The notes under the pieces are model-generated. The model had not been told where the DNA came from and ran no database searches. It worked only from the letters and a program-made list of their open reading frames with translations. A stretch of 64,000 bases of DNA from Thermoplasmatales archaeon (lineage in GTDB: Archaea > Thermoplasmatota > E2 > UBA202 > JdFR-43). Both the position numbers and the translations under genes were made by a program. The stretch is from contig JACIWA010000001.1 of assembly GCA_014361195.1 (NCBI GenBank), forward strand, positions 214,832-278,831, written 5' to 3'. Positions within the stretch are counted from its first letter, which is position 1, and the number at the start of each line of letters is the position of its first letter. Shown in pieces: positions 44,424 through 53,248 of the stretch.

Positions 44424-45695
44424 ATGGAAAGCATATCGGAGAAAATAAAAAAGAATAATATAAAATGGGTCCAGATCCATTTTGTTGACTTGATGGGAAG
44501 GCTAAGAGTATTGCATCTTCCTTCAAGCAAATTCTTTAGTGAGGATATATTTAAAAGCGGTATAAATTTTGATGGTTCATCTGTTGGCATCAGCAGTATT
44601 GAAAAATCAGATATGATATTGATCCCAGATAAAGAAACTTTTTCTATTCTACCGCATGAAAATGATGAAGCAAAGATTATGGCCGATATATACGATGCCA
44701 ATCTTAACCCTTCTCCTTTTGATTCAAGAAGAATTCTCAAAAGTGCGGTAAAAGAATTAAAAGATTATGAAGTAAAGATATCTCCAGAAATAGAGTTTTA
44801 TGTTATTAGAGAAGTACATGATATGCCAAAAAAGGGTGGATATTTTGCTCCTCCTCCATTTGATGAAATGAAAAATTTCAGGAAATGTCTATCTGAGATT
44901 TTAGCTCAGAGTGGCTACAATATTAAATATCATCACCATGAAACTGGATCAAATCAACATGAAATTGAAATTGGTGAAATGGATGCAATTTCCTCTGCTG
45001 ATTTCTGTATCTATTTTAAATATATAGCTAGAGAAATTGCAAAAAGGCATGGAATTAAAATTACTTTTATGCCAAAGCCATTTTCTGATGATGCAGGGAG
45101 CGGGATGCATATTCATATTTCATTGTATAAAAATGGAAAAAATGTTTTCTATGATAGAAATGATGAATATGGATTGAGCAAAATTGCAAGATTTTTTATT
45201 GGAGGTGTTTTAAGTCATGCAAGAGGAATATCTCTTTTATCAAATCCAACCTCAAATTCATATAAGAGGCTTGTTCCAAATTTTGAGGCGCCTGTTTATG
45301 TGGCGTGGGCGAGACATAATAGGAGTAGCTTAATAAGGATACCTGCAAAAAAAGAAGTAGATATAGAGATAAGAAATGGTGATCCTTCTGCGAATCCTTA
45401 TCTATTTTTCTCAGCGGTTATATATGCGGGGATAGATGGAATAAGGAATAAAATCGAATTCGAGCCTGTGGAAGAAAACATATATGAAATGGATGAAGAA
45501 GAAATTAAGAGAAGAAAAATAAAAAAGCTTCCATCAACACTTATTGAAGCGGTGGAGGAGTTTGAGAAAGATGAAGTTATAAGAAATGCAATTGGAGAAG
45601 CATCTAAAACCATAGTGGAGAGAAAAAGAATGGAATGGAATGAATATATGTTAGAAGTTACACCTGTAGATTATAGATTATATATGGACTGCTGA
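44424..45695 (+). CDS. glnA: Glutamine synthetase, type I
   Basis: This 423-residue enzyme makes glutamine from glutamate, ammonia and ATP. It shows IHFVDLMGRLRVLHLP, FDGSSV, the catalytic EIEFYV and HHHETGSNQHEIEI segments, MPKPFSDDAGSGMHIHISL (ATP and ammonium site) and NPTSNSYKRLVPNFEAPVYVAWARHNRSSLIRIP. The adenylylation tyrosine loop of the long bacterial form is absent, as expected for a short archaeal enzyme. A TTTATATTT box lies ~25 bases before the ATG. A stand-alone receiver protein follows 44 bases later. Confidence 0.94.
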   Translation: MESISEKIKKNNIKWVQIHFVDLMGRLRVLHLPSSKFFSEDIFKSGINFDGSSVGISSIEKSDMILIPDKETFSILPHENDEAKIMADIYDANLNPSPFDSRRILKSAVKELKDYEVKISPEIEFYVIREVHDMPKKGGYFAPPPFDEMKNFRKCLSEILAQSGYNIKYHHHETGSNQHEIEIGEMDAISSADFCIYFKYIAREIAKRHGIKITFMPKPFSDDAGSGMHIHISLYKNGKNVFYDRNDEYGLSKIARFFIGGVLSHARGISLLSNPTSNSYKRLVPNFEAPVYVAWARHNRSSLIRIPAKKEVDIEIRNGDPSANPYLFFSAVIYAGIDGIRNKIEFEPVEENIYEMDEEEIKRRKIKKLPSTLIEAVEEFEKDEVIRNAIGEASKTIVERKRMEWNEYMLEVTPVDYRLYMDC

Positions 45696-45739
45696 ATTAA
45701 AGGGATAGTTTTAAATATAAATTTTAATTCTGATGAGAG

Positions 45740-46114
45740 ATGACAAGAATGTTAGTTATAGAAGATGAAGAGCCGATTCAGGAGTTAATAAAGGAGTATC
45801 TCTCTCCATTGAAGTTGGAAATTTATCAAGCATTTAGTGGTGAAGAAGGAGTAGAAAAATACCGGGAGCTTTTTGAAAAGAAAAAAAAGCCGGATATAGT
45901 AATAATGGATTTGAAATTGCCTGGTATAGATGGAGTTGAAGCAACAAGAAGAATATTAAAAATTGACCCTGAAGCAAATGTTTATGGATTCACCGCTTAT
46001 TTTGGCACACAATGGGCAAAAGAACTAGAAAAAGCGGGAGCAAAAGGGGTAATAGCTCGCCCGGTCGGTTTTGATGGTTTTAGGGAAATAATAAAAGAAT
46101 TGCTTAACATATAG
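45740..46114 (+). CDS. Stand-alone receiver (CheY-like) protein with Lys to Arg change
   Basis: The 124-residue protein is a single receiver domain with acidic residues EDEE (8-11), phosphoacceptor Asp57 in IVIMDLKLPGIDG and Thr85. The usual invariant lysine before proline is replaced by Arg107 (IARPVGF). There is no output domain. It may pass phosphate or sequester it, or bind a partner. The site directly after glnA is notable but a nitrogen-control role would be inference. The second in-frame ATG at 45749 is an alternative start. Confidence 0.9.
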   Translation: MTRMLVIEDEEPIQELIKEYLSPLKLEIYQAFSGEEGVEKYRELFEKKKKPDIVIMDLKLPGIDGVEATRRILKIDPEANVYGFTAYFGTQWAKELEKAGAKGVIARPVGFDGFREIIKELLNI

Positions 46115-46116
46115 TT

Positions 46117-46497
46117 TTATCTACTAAACCAAAGCTCTTCTGGTATCTCTGAATAAATATCTTCGTAATCTTCCTCCACCTTCTCTTCTTTTTTCTTTTC
46201 CCTCTTCTCCTTGTATTTTAATATAGCTTCTTTATTAAGGCACCAATAATGGGTGCGCCAGCTCCTTCCATCATAAATAGTTGTTTCCTCCCTTTCAGTT
46301 AGAAGCATACCCTCTTCCTCTAGAATATAGAAGAGTTGTCTATCTTCTGGCTCCAAAATATTATCAATTATTCTGTCTTCAAAGCCAAACAAATCCATGA
46401 CAAAATTTGCATCCTTTAAAGCGGATTCATAGTCAGTATCTGTGCGATAAGCTATTGCCATCGCCAGATCTTCAAGAGTTATAATCATAGGAAACAT
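46117..46497 (-). CDS. Conserved archaeal protein of unknown function
   Basis: The 126-residue protein starts MIITLEDLAMAIAYRTDTDYESALKDANFVMDLFG-like and has FEDRIIDNILEPEDRQLFYILEEEGML followed by TEREETTIYDGRSWRTHYW, which reads like a small winged-helix or helical regulatory fold. It recalls the archaeal DUF6015 family, from memory only. The C-terminal third is a charged KEKREKKKEEK helix. It faces the receiver gene tail to tail with a two-base gap. Whether the two interact is unknown. Confidence 0.7.
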   Translation of the reverse strand: MFPMIITLEDLAMAIAYRTDTDYESALKDANFVMDLFGFEDRIIDNILEPEDRQLFYILEEEGMLLTEREETTIYDGRSWRTHYWCLNKEAILKYKEKREKKKEEKVEEDYEDIYSEIPEELWFSR

Positions 46498-46532
46498 AAA
46501 TATTCCTTATATAAAAATTTAGCGGTGTCATT

Positions 46533-46546
46533 GCTTTGTTGCATAA
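46533..46546 (+). repeat. Left terminal inverted repeat of the IS element
   Basis: GCTTTGTTGCATAA is an exact reverse complement of 47555-47568; homology fades right after it on the inside. Confidence 0.85.
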
Positions 46547-46574
46547 ATATTAAAATAGCCTAAACCTATTTACT

Positions 46575-47540
46575 CTTGGGATGGGTTATGAAAAGACAAA
46601 GATGGATAAAAATACATCGATAAAAGAGATTGGGTATATAACGAAAAACTTATGGCTCATGGAGAAGCGTATATTTCTCTAGATTTTATTAACTCTGGAA
46701 CAAAAAGTTAGAAAAATTAAACAAAAACAAGGTTGGTGCACTTCATTATCCGGGCTCTCTAATAATATTTTTGGCATATCTCCATACCTTACTGGGTATA
46801 GATTATAGGGGTCTGGAAGGATTTTTAAGGGGGCTATCCAAGTTAGTGAGTTTTAGGGTGCCAGACTATTCTACGATATGCAGAAGAGTAAATAGGAGAG
46901 CTCCAAATAAGAAACACCTTAACCCAATATGAAGAAAAAGAAGTTGTGATATCACTCGCCTTACTGGTGTAAAGGTAACAAAGAGGTGAGTAGATGCGAC
47001 ATAAATGGAAAGTTCGCAGAGGTGGATAAAAGAAAACAGGTAGTGGGTATTGCGGTCAATGATGAAAAGACATGATAACGAAGAATTTGAAAATTTAGTA
47101 AATCAATCTATAGAAAATGTAGAGGCAAAAGGAGGCAAGATTGTACAGGCAAACGCAGATAGTGCATACGATTCCAACGAAAATTTTCAAAACTTAACAA
47201 GCATCGTATTAGGGCAGGAATAAAAATCAGAAGAAATGCAGGTCCTACATTTAAAACTAAAAAACAGAAAAAAGTACGCATGTGATTTCCGTAAACTAGG
47301 TTATGAAAGGTGGCGTGATAAATATGATTATGGTAAGAGATGGTATACTGAAAGCGTTTTCTGAATCAAACGTAAATCTGGAGAATATGTACGTGCTACA
47401 AAACTAGAAAACATGTTTCATGAAGTGGAATTAAAGTATTTTTTCTATAATGCCTTGATACAGTATGATATAACTAATAGGACGCTATGGGCAGACCCGT
47501 AAGAAAATCTAAAAATAAAAACATAGATTAAATGAAAGAC
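46575..47540 (+). pseudogene. Decayed IS5-family DDE transposase
   Basis: Fragments in several frames spell one transposase: NEKLMAHGEAYISLDFI, then VGALHYPGSLIIFLAYLHTLLGIDYRGLEGFLRGL with VPDYSTICRRVNRR (about 46732-46909, the N-terminal IS5 domain), then NADSAYDSNENFQNL near 47155-47200 (second catalytic Asp region) and YERWRDKYDYGKRWYTESVF with GEYVRATKLENMFHEVELKYFFYNALI, the YREK-like region with the last acidic residue. Multiple stops and shifts make it inactive. Confidence 0.8.
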
Positions 47541-47554
47541 TAGAAATCGGTTAA

Positions 47555-47568
47555 TTATGCAACAAAGC
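47555..47568 (-). repeat. Right terminal inverted repeat of the IS element
   Basis: TTATGCAACAAAGC on the plus strand is the exact inverted copy of the left end. Confidence 0.85.
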
Positions 47569-47643
47569 AGGTTAATATTATGATTTTATGAAGCTTTTAT
47601 ATCTATGGATGGGTAAATTTTTAAATAAAATATACATAACAGC

Positions 47644-48504
47644 ATGAAAGATAAAATAGCGAATGCCATTGCGGATTTAATTTCTTCCGCAGTAATTGAT
47701 CTGCCATCAGATGTGGAGAAGGCATTGATAAAAGCAATGGAAAAAGAGGATGAAATTGGAAAAGCACAGCTTAAAGCAATTTTAGAAAATGTTGATCTCG
47801 CAAGAAAGCAAAAGAAACCAATTTGCCAAGATACTGGAACACAAACTTTTTTTGTAAGAGTTGGAACAAATTTTCCATATATAGATATAATTGAGGAAGC
47901 AATTATTGAAGGAGTGAGAAGAGCAACAAAAAATATACCATTGCGTCCAAATGCGGTTGACTCATTAAAAGGAAAAAATAGCGGAGATAACACAGGAAAT
48001 TTTGTCCCTCCAATTCATTGGGAAATTTTTAAGGGTGACGATTGCTTTATTACTGCAATGCCAAAAGGAGGGGGTTCAGAAAATGCTTCTATTGTAAAAA
48101 TGCTTCCTCCTGGAGTGGGAATTAAAGGAGTAAAGAAATTTGTGCTTGAATGGGTTGCTTCGCTCGGCGGCGACCCGTGCCCGCCAACTACTGTTGGGGT
48201 GGGCATTGGAGGAAGTGCGAATGTGGCCATGGATTTGGCAAAGAAGGCACTTATAAGGAAAATAGGTGAAAAGAATAGAGACAAGGAAATTGCAAAAATC
48301 GAGGAAGAGCTTCTGGAAGCAATAAATTCAACTGGTATAGGAGCAATGGGGCTAGGAGGAAAGACAACAGTGCTTGATGTACATGTTGAAGTTGCTCATC
48401 GTCACCCTGCATCTCTTCCTGTTGCTATAGCCCTTCAATGCTGGGCAAATAGAAGGAAAAGTATTAAAATTGATAAGGAGGGGAGAATATGGAATATAGA
48501 TTAA
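47644..48504 (+). CDS. Class I fumarate hydratase, alpha (N-terminal) subunit
   Basis: The 286-residue protein matches the N-terminal domain of oxygen-sensitive class I fumarase / L-tartrate dehydratase. Motifs include KKPICQDTGTQTFFV (first cluster Cys), NSGDNTGNFVPPIH, PKGGGSENASIVKMLPPG, GGDPCPPTTVGVGIGGSANVAM (second Cys) and EVAHRHPASLPVAIALQCWANRR (third Cys). The enzyme holds a [4Fe-4S] cluster and interconverts fumarate and malate. The beta subunit overlaps its 3' end by 16 bases. Tartrate dehydratase cannot be excluded from sequence. Confidence 0.93.
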   Translation: MKDKIANAIADLISSAVIDLPSDVEKALIKAMEKEDEIGKAQLKAILENVDLARKQKKPICQDTGTQTFFVRVGTNFPYIDIIEEAIIEGVRRATKNIPLRPNAVDSLKGKNSGDNTGNFVPPIHWEIFKGDDCFITAMPKGGGSENASIVKMLPPGVGIKGVKKFVLEWVASLGGDPCPPTTVGVGIGGSANVAMDLAKKALIRKIGEKNRDKEIAKIEEELLEAINSTGIGAMGLGGKTTVLDVHVEVAHRHPASLPVAIALQCWANRRKSIKIDKEGRIWNID

Positions 48505-49082
48505 ATCTGCCTGTTGGCGAAGAAGATATTTTGAAGATAAGAGCGGGAGATGTTATTTATGTAAGCGGAACAGTTGTGACCGCAAGGGATGAGGCACATA
48601 AGAAAGCAATAGAGATGTTTGATAAAAAAGAAAAATTGCCGATTGATTTCTCAAAGGTTGCAATTTATCACTGCGGGCCAATTGTGAAAAAAGAAGCTTC
48701 ATCCTGGGTCGCCATCGCAGCGGGCCCAACAACAAGCAGGAGGATGGAATTATTTGAATATGACTTTATAAAAAGATTTGGAACAAGGATAATAATAGGG
48801 AAGGGAGGAATGGGTAAAAAGACAAGCGATGCGTGCAAGGAATTCAAAGCTATTTATGCATCTTTTACTGGAGGAGCTGCGGTTTTAGCTGCAAATGCAA
48901 TTAAAAAAGTTAAAAATGTTTTCTGGCTTGAAGAGCTTGGTATGCCAGAAGCTTTATGGGTGTTTGAAGTTGAAAACTTCGGTCCCCTCATAGTTACAAT
49001 AGATGCTCATGGAAGAAACATAACTGAAGAAGTGAAGGAAAAGGCTCAGGAAGTAGTTAAAAAAATTGAATTTGAAGAATAG
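48489..49082 (+). CDS. Class I fumarate hydratase, beta (C-terminal) subunit
   Basis: The 197-residue protein is the swivelling beta domain: LRAGDVIYVSGTVVTARDEAHKKA-like start, IYHCGPIVKK, AAGPTTSRRMELFEYDFI with the substrate-binding arginine, IIGKGGMGKKT and FWLEELGMPEALWVFEVENFGPLIV. A GGAGGGG ribosome site lies inside the alpha gene. Two-subunit class I fumarases are common in archaea and anaerobic bacteria, which fits an anaerobic or micro-oxic life. Confidence 0.93.
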   Translation: MEYRLNLPVGEEDILKIRAGDVIYVSGTVVTARDEAHKKAIEMFDKKEKLPIDFSKVAIYHCGPIVKKEASSWVAIAAGPTTSRRMELFEYDFIKRFGTRIIIGKGGMGKKTSDACKEFKAIYASFTGGAAVLAANAIKKVKNVFWLEELGMPEALWVFEVENFGPLIVTIDAHGRNITEEVKEKAQEVVKKIEFEE

Positions 49083-49332
49083 ATTCATTAGGAAAATGCT
49101 TGAGGAAAAACAGGTTCTTTTTCTACTCTAAAAAGATGTATTTGAGATAACTCTTGCTAAAAAATTTTGAAAAAAGAAGAATTGCTCCCTTCCTTATTAT
49201 GGAGTAATAAAAAACAAGGAGATTTTCTGGAAAAGGAAACAAAGAAAACATATTTAGGAAGCGAAATTTTCCACTTGGATAAAAATAAAAAGAAAATTTT
49301 ATAAAAATATTTAGGTTTAAGGTTGGTGAAAA
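49083..49332 (+). other. Non-coding gap, possibly a decayed short gene
   Basis: No intact gene is present. In shifting plus-strand frames there are fragments such as RIAPFLIME and GDFLEKETKKTYLGSEIFHLDKNKKKIL, whose composition looks like coding sequence broken by stops. I cannot assign a family. An A+T-rich TATAAAAATATTTAGG stretch at its end may hold the promoter of the next gene. Confidence 0.35.
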
Positions 49333-49608
49333 ATGATAGGAATAGTTATATTGTATAAGCTGAAAACTCCTATGAGTAAGGCAGAGGTTAAGAAAGCAAA
49401 AGAGGAATGGGAGAAATTCAAAAAATCAATAAAAAAAGATGTTAAATTGATAGGAGAATATGCTCACGCATGGGGAACATCATACAATGGCTTTATGCTC
49501 ATGGAAGCAAAAAGCTTTGATGCTTTTCAGAAATTCTGGGGAGAATTCAGGGATGTAACAAGATGGTATGCCATAGAAACCCACACTATATTTGGTGAAA
49601 AAGAATAA
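49333..49608 (+). CDS. Small DUF3303-like alpha/beta-barrel protein
   Basis: The 91-residue protein has alternating strands and helices (GIVILYKLKTPMSKAE, a lysine-rich helix, then GEYAHAWGTSYNGFMLMEAKSFDAFQKFWGEF and TRWYAIETHTIFGEK), resembling dimeric ferredoxin-like barrels of the DUF3303/ABM type. No catalytic residues are known for these. It stands alone between fumarase and a convergent propeller gene. Function unknown. Confidence 0.7.
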   Translation: MIGIVILYKLKTPMSKAEVKKAKEEWEKFKKSIKKDVKLIGEYAHAWGTSYNGFMLMEAKSFDAFQKFWGEFRDVTRWYAIETHTIFGEKE

Positions 49609-49616
49609 AAGATAAG

Positions 49617-51656
49617 TTACAGTAAATCTATTGCCCCTATTTCGTGCAAATCACTTATCCTATTTGATTTTATCATTGAATTGGAAATTGTATATAGCAC
49701 ATCATCGATATATAAAGAGCGAGTAATCTTGTAATTGTAATCAAAGCCTGAATAAATATCCACCACGAACTCATCGTATTTTTCATCTCCAGAAATCAAA
49801 TCAATTTCAATGTATGCATAACCATTATCCTTTATTCTGAATAAATAGGTGTAAATCTCCTCTCCTCCATTGGCTTCATAATTTTTTTCGATTAATTCCA
49901 CCACATTTTTGTCATATTTATCTATTACCCAATTTTTATCCCTTTCGCATTTCAGATTTATTTTAATATAATCTCCTTTCTTGGCGGATAAATAGTGGTA
50001 ATGAATATCGCTTTCATTATAGGTATAGTTATATGTGTATGTTTTTTCTTTAATTTGCTCATGAGATATTCTTCCTCTGTAGGAAATTCCTTCTTCAGCT
50101 GAAATATTAAAAACATAAACTCCCCTGAATTCATTCCATATTTCTACAGGAATAACAAGCATATTTTTTGATTTACTTAAAAGAAAAGCATGATGATCCC
50201 AAGATGCTTCAGAAAATGCTTCCTTTATTACATATTTCGATAACTCTTTTGGAGAGGAGAAATTCGAAACATCAAATAGAGCAACTTTTAGCCCTATTCT
50301 CCTTCCTTCCTCATCCGCTTCAAAACCAACTCCTATTAAATGCCCTTCATCGTAAATATGTAAATATTCGGAAGCACCTGTAACCTTCAAATTTCCCGGC
50401 TCAACTGGCATGAAGGGATTGCTCAAATCTATAACAAAGAGCGGATCAATCTGGCGGAATGTTACAAGGTAAAGAATATTGCCCATAAATCTCGCGGAAT
50501 AAACCTGCTCCCCCTCCGCCAGCCCCTCAAGAGAGCCAACAATTTTTAGCTCTTTATCCAACACATATACGTTATTTTTTGATTCCGAAACGCTTCCATT
50601 CCACCATTCCGCCCGCTTTGTGGTTACTACTCTTAAGTAGCCATTATGCTCGTCCATTGAAAATTGATTCAGGATATGCCCTACTACACTTCCACTTGCT
50701 TCCAGCTTTATATCTTCTCCATCTATTTTAAATCTATATATTGTAGTTTCTTGCGATGGCTTAACGCCTTCTACCCATATATACCAGTAATTTGTTGTCA
50801 CAAGATAAATGTTTGAATGAGAAACATAAATTGTGCTTGAATCACCCAGCATAAAAGTTTTCTCACTGCTTTTTCCGCTAGATATATTGATTGCGGAGAT
50901 AATTGTATAAGCGTAATAGTTTTGAGGAGCATCAACATATTCTATCTCTTCTGGAGGAATTTCATTCACTCTTTCATTTTTTTCTATTCTTGGGAGAGGA
51001 ATTTCTTCATAATAGTAATATATTGGCTGATTTGAGATAATATAAATTGTTTCATTAATCATCCTTGAGTTGGAATAAAAACCGCTGACACTGTAATTAA
51101 AATATAATGATGGGCTTTCTTTATCTGATATATTATATACTTGCAAAACTGTTTTTGGAGAGTAATATCCTTTATCTTCCTCCGCCCTGAGTATAGGGTA
51201 CCATCTATAAGAGCCAATTATTCCTAGTTTATCCCAGTTGATAAAAATTCCCTGTATGCTATAATCAACCTTGATGGAAGATAAAATTTTTAACTCGTCC
51301 GCTTTTATAATGAAAACCTCCTCACCTTCATTTTTTGTAGTAACTTTATATATAAATTCTCCATCTGTTTTAACAATATCCGCCTCATCTACTCCTTCTA
51401 CTTGAACATTTGTAGTTGAAAAATCTTTTTCCGCTTTCAACTGAGCATCAAGAGTAATCCCCTCAGCATCAAAAGTAATCAACTGAGTCTCTCCTCCCTT
51501 AGCATTATTTTTTATAAAGGAAACCATCTCTTCATATGAATTAAATCTCTTTATTTTTCCTGAAAATGCCTCAATTTTTGAAGGCACAAATAGAATTGCA
51601 AATGTTGCTATCGCTACCACCGCAATTATTGCTATTGCAACAATTTTCTCTTTCAT
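49617..51656 (-). CDS. Exported protein with C-terminal beta-propeller domain
   Basis: The 679-residue protein has an N-terminal membrane segment (~5-25) and matches the archaeal 'secreted protein with beta-propeller' family (PF09826-like): YEEMVSFIKNNAKGG, the hallmark STTNVQVEGVDEADIVKTDGEFIY, YSARFMGNILYLVTFRQIDPLFVIDLSNP and SWDHHAFLLSKSKNMLVIPVE. A smaller C-terminal beta domain follows. Located outside the membrane; role unknown, with protease-inhibitor or adhesion-like functions suggested only by analogy. A short AT-rich gap precedes it. Confidence 0.88.
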   Translation of the reverse strand: MKEKIVAIAIIAVVAIATFAILFVPSKIEAFSGKIKRFNSYEEMVSFIKNNAKGGETQLITFDAEGITLDAQLKAEKDFSTTNVQVEGVDEADIVKTDGEFIYKVTTKNEGEEVFIIKADELKILSSIKVDYSIQGIFINWDKLGIIGSYRWYPILRAEEDKGYYSPKTVLQVYNISDKESPSLYFNYSVSGFYSNSRMINETIYIISNQPIYYYYEEIPLPRIEKNERVNEIPPEEIEYVDAPQNYYAYTIISAINISSGKSSEKTFMLGDSSTIYVSHSNIYLVTTNYWYIWVEGVKPSQETTIYRFKIDGEDIKLEASGSVVGHILNQFSMDEHNGYLRVVTTKRAEWWNGSVSESKNNVYVLDKELKIVGSLEGLAEGEQVYSARFMGNILYLVTFRQIDPLFVIDLSNPFMPVEPGNLKVTGASEYLHIYDEGHLIGVGFEADEEGRRIGLKVALFDVSNFSSPKELSKYVIKEAFSEASWDHHAFLLSKSKNMLVIPVEIWNEFRGVYVFNISAEEGISYRGRISHEQIKEKTYTYNYTYNESDIHYHYLSAKKGDYIKINLKCERDKNWVIDKYDKNVVELIEKNYEANGGEEIYTYLFRIKDNGYAYIEIDLISGDEKYDEFVVDIYSGFDYNYKITRSLYIDDVLYTISNSMIKSNRISDLHEIGAIDLL

Positions 51657-51709
51657 GTGCCTATATACAAGTTTTATATTTAATTGTTTATAGATTGTTA
51701 TCCAACTTG

Positions 51710-52348
51710 TTAATCTTCCCAGATAGCATCTAAAACTTCAACAATTTTTTTTGCCTTCTTTTCTCCTATCCCTTCAACTTCTTTCAGCTCCTCAAAATTT
51801 GCATTCATTACATTTCTTACACTTTTAAATTTGCTTAAAAGTCTTTTTGCTAAAATAGCAGAAACATTTGGCAAACCCTCAACAACAAATCTCTGCCATT
51901 CTTTTAATTCCATTTTTGGCTTTTTCCCTCTTAAAGCAATTTCTCTTTTATTTTTTAATTGCTCCCTGCATGCAATTGAATAAATTATAAAAGAAGTCTC
52001 CTCTTTATTATCTGTTTTTATCACTGGAATGTTATAATCAACTAAAATGCACGCTATTGCTCCATAAAGTGCTTTGAAATTAAAATCTCTACAGGTTTCT
52101 TCATTTTCTATAATAAGCAAGGGCTTTTCATATCCTTCCTTTAATCTTATTATTTGATCAAATATTCTCTTCTTTATTATTGAATCAATGAAATCGTCCA
52201 TTGTTTTTCTTTCGATACATATTCTCTCGCTTACAACATAATCCCCAACCACAAGCTGTTTTATTTCAACATCCGCAATTGAGGAGAGAAGAGAGGGTAT
52301 CCCAGAAAAATATTCCCTTGAATCCGCTATAATTTTTATTTTTTGCAT
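51710..52348 (-). CDS. XPF/ERCC4-type nuclease with tandem HhH
   Basis: The 212-residue protein consists of an ERCC4 nuclease (~1-135) with DSRE, VGDYVVSERICIERKTMDDFIDS (the GDxn..ERKx3D metal motif) and a C-terminal helix-hairpin-helix pair (~150-212; GLPNVSAILAKRLLSKF and VEGIGEKKAKKIVEVL). This is the short crenarchaeal-type XPF that lacks the Hef helicase and normally works with PCNA on flap or fork structures. No obvious PCNA peptide is seen at its C-terminus. Divergent from rpe. Confidence 0.92.
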   Translation of the reverse strand: MQKIKIIADSREYFSGIPSLLSSIADVEIKQLVVGDYVVSERICIERKTMDDFIDSIIKKRIFDQIIRLKEGYEKPLLIIENEETCRDFNFKALYGAIACILVDYNIPVIKTDNKEETSFIIYSIACREQLKNKREIALRGKKPKMELKEWQRFVVEGLPNVSAILAKRLLSKFKSVRNVMNANFEELKEVEGIGEKKAKKIVEVLDAIWED

Positions 52349-52392
52349 AAAGTAAAAAATTAAATTTTTATATTTATTTTGCTTAAGATATT

Positions 52393-53025
52393 ATGATAAT
52401 TGCTCCATCTCTCCTTTCTGCGGACTTTTCTCGCCTGGCGGAGGAAATAAAAAAATTGGAAGATGCAGAAGCGGACTGGCTTCACCTAGATGTAATGGAT
52501 GGAAATTTTGTCCCAAATATAACATTTGGCCCTTGCGTTATAAAAAGCATCAGGAAAATCACAGATATGCCCTTCGATGCACACCTGATGATTGAAAAGC
52601 CCGAGCAACATTACTTAAATTTTTTATCTGCTGGAGTAGATATAATAACTGTTCATGTCGAAGCTACAAAATCTCTTTACAGGCTCTTGGAAGAGATAAA
52701 AAAGAATTGCAAGGCAGGAATTGCATTGAATCCCGCAACACCTCTCTCTTCAGCAGAAAATGTTCTAGATACCATAGATTTGCTTCTTATAATGACAGTT
52801 GAGCCAGGTTTCAGCGGACAGAATTTCATAGATAAAATGGTTAAAAAAGTAAGAATGGCTAAAAAGATGATAGGTAAAAGGGAAATTTATCTCGCAGTGG
52901 ATGGAGGGGTGAATGATAAAAACGCAAAAATTTTGAGGGAGGCGGGCGCAGATGTGCTTGTGTCTGGCTCCTATATATTTAGCAGTAAAAACTATAAGGA
53001 GGTAATAAAAAAATTAAGACTTTAA
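52393..53025 (+). CDS. rpe: Ribulose-phosphate 3-epimerase
   Basis: The 210-residue TIM barrel has IAPSLLSADFSRLAEEI, WLHLDVMDGNFVPNITFGP, DAHLMIEKPEQHYL, MTVEPGFSGQNFI and VDGGVNDKNAKILREAGADVLVSGSYIF, the complete Rpe pattern with its metal-binding His and Asp residues. It interconverts ribulose 5-phosphate and xylulose 5-phosphate. Its stop overlaps the convergent small gene by 12 bases. A non-oxidative pentose pathway gene is useful where ribose 5-phosphate must be made for the purine genes seen here. Confidence 0.95.
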   Translation: MIIAPSLLSADFSRLAEEIKKLEDAEADWLHLDVMDGNFVPNITFGPCVIKSIRKITDMPFDAHLMIEKPEQHYLNFLSAGVDIITVHVEATKSLYRLLEEIKKNCKAGIALNPATPLSSAENVLDTIDLLLIMTVEPGFSGQNFIDKMVKKVRMAKKMIGKREIYLAVDGGVNDKNAKILREAGADVLVSGSYIFSSKNYKEVIKKLRL

Positions 53026-53211
53026 CTTTTCTTCAAGTTTTTTAATCTTTAATCTTATCTTTTCCAGTTTTTTTTCATATTTCTCCTTTAATTTTTTATA
53101 TTTTTTCTCTGACAGCTCTCCTTTCCTTTTCTCCAATTCTTCTATATCTTTCCTTATCATCCCTCTTATTTCATTCAGCTCTTCAATTTTGTCTTTTATT
53201 TTCTGATTCAT
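53014..53211 (-). CDS. Small coiled-coil protein
   Basis: The 65-residue product is almost entirely one amphipathic helix of Lys, Glu, Leu and Ile in heptads (MNQKIKDKIEELNEIRGMI through KLEEKLKS). It overlaps rpe convergently and is divergent from the MBL gene. Such low-complexity reading frames can be spurious, but its start fits a clean boundary with the neighbour once that gene's start is set at 53249. Moderate certainty that it is expressed. Confidence 0.5.
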   Translation of the reverse strand: MNQKIKDKIEELNEIRGMIRKDIEELEKRKGELSEKKYKKLKEKYEKKLEKIRLKIKKLEEKLKS

Positions 53212-53218
53212 GCACAGT

Positions 53219-53230
53219 AATTTAAATAAA
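53219..53230 (+). promoter_or_regulatory. TATA-like box for the MBL hydrolase gene
   Basis: TAATTTAAATAA lies about 25 bases before the ATG at 53249, supporting that start and a leaderless mRNA over the upstream ATG at 53210. Confidence 0.45.
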
Positions 53231-53248
53231 AAGAAAAACTTTACTATT

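Larger units (their letters stand above)
46533..47568 (+). mobile_element. Degenerate IS5-type insertion sequence
   Basis: The element is bounded by perfect 14-bp inverted repeats GCTTTGTTGCATAA (46533-46546) and TTATGCAACAAAGC (47555-47568), making it about 1036 bp. No target duplication is clear by eye. Inside is a broken transposase on the plus strand. The whole gap 46498-47643 is explained by this element. The outer edges are intact while the interior is decayed, so it might still be moved in trans by an intact relative. Confidence 0.85.
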
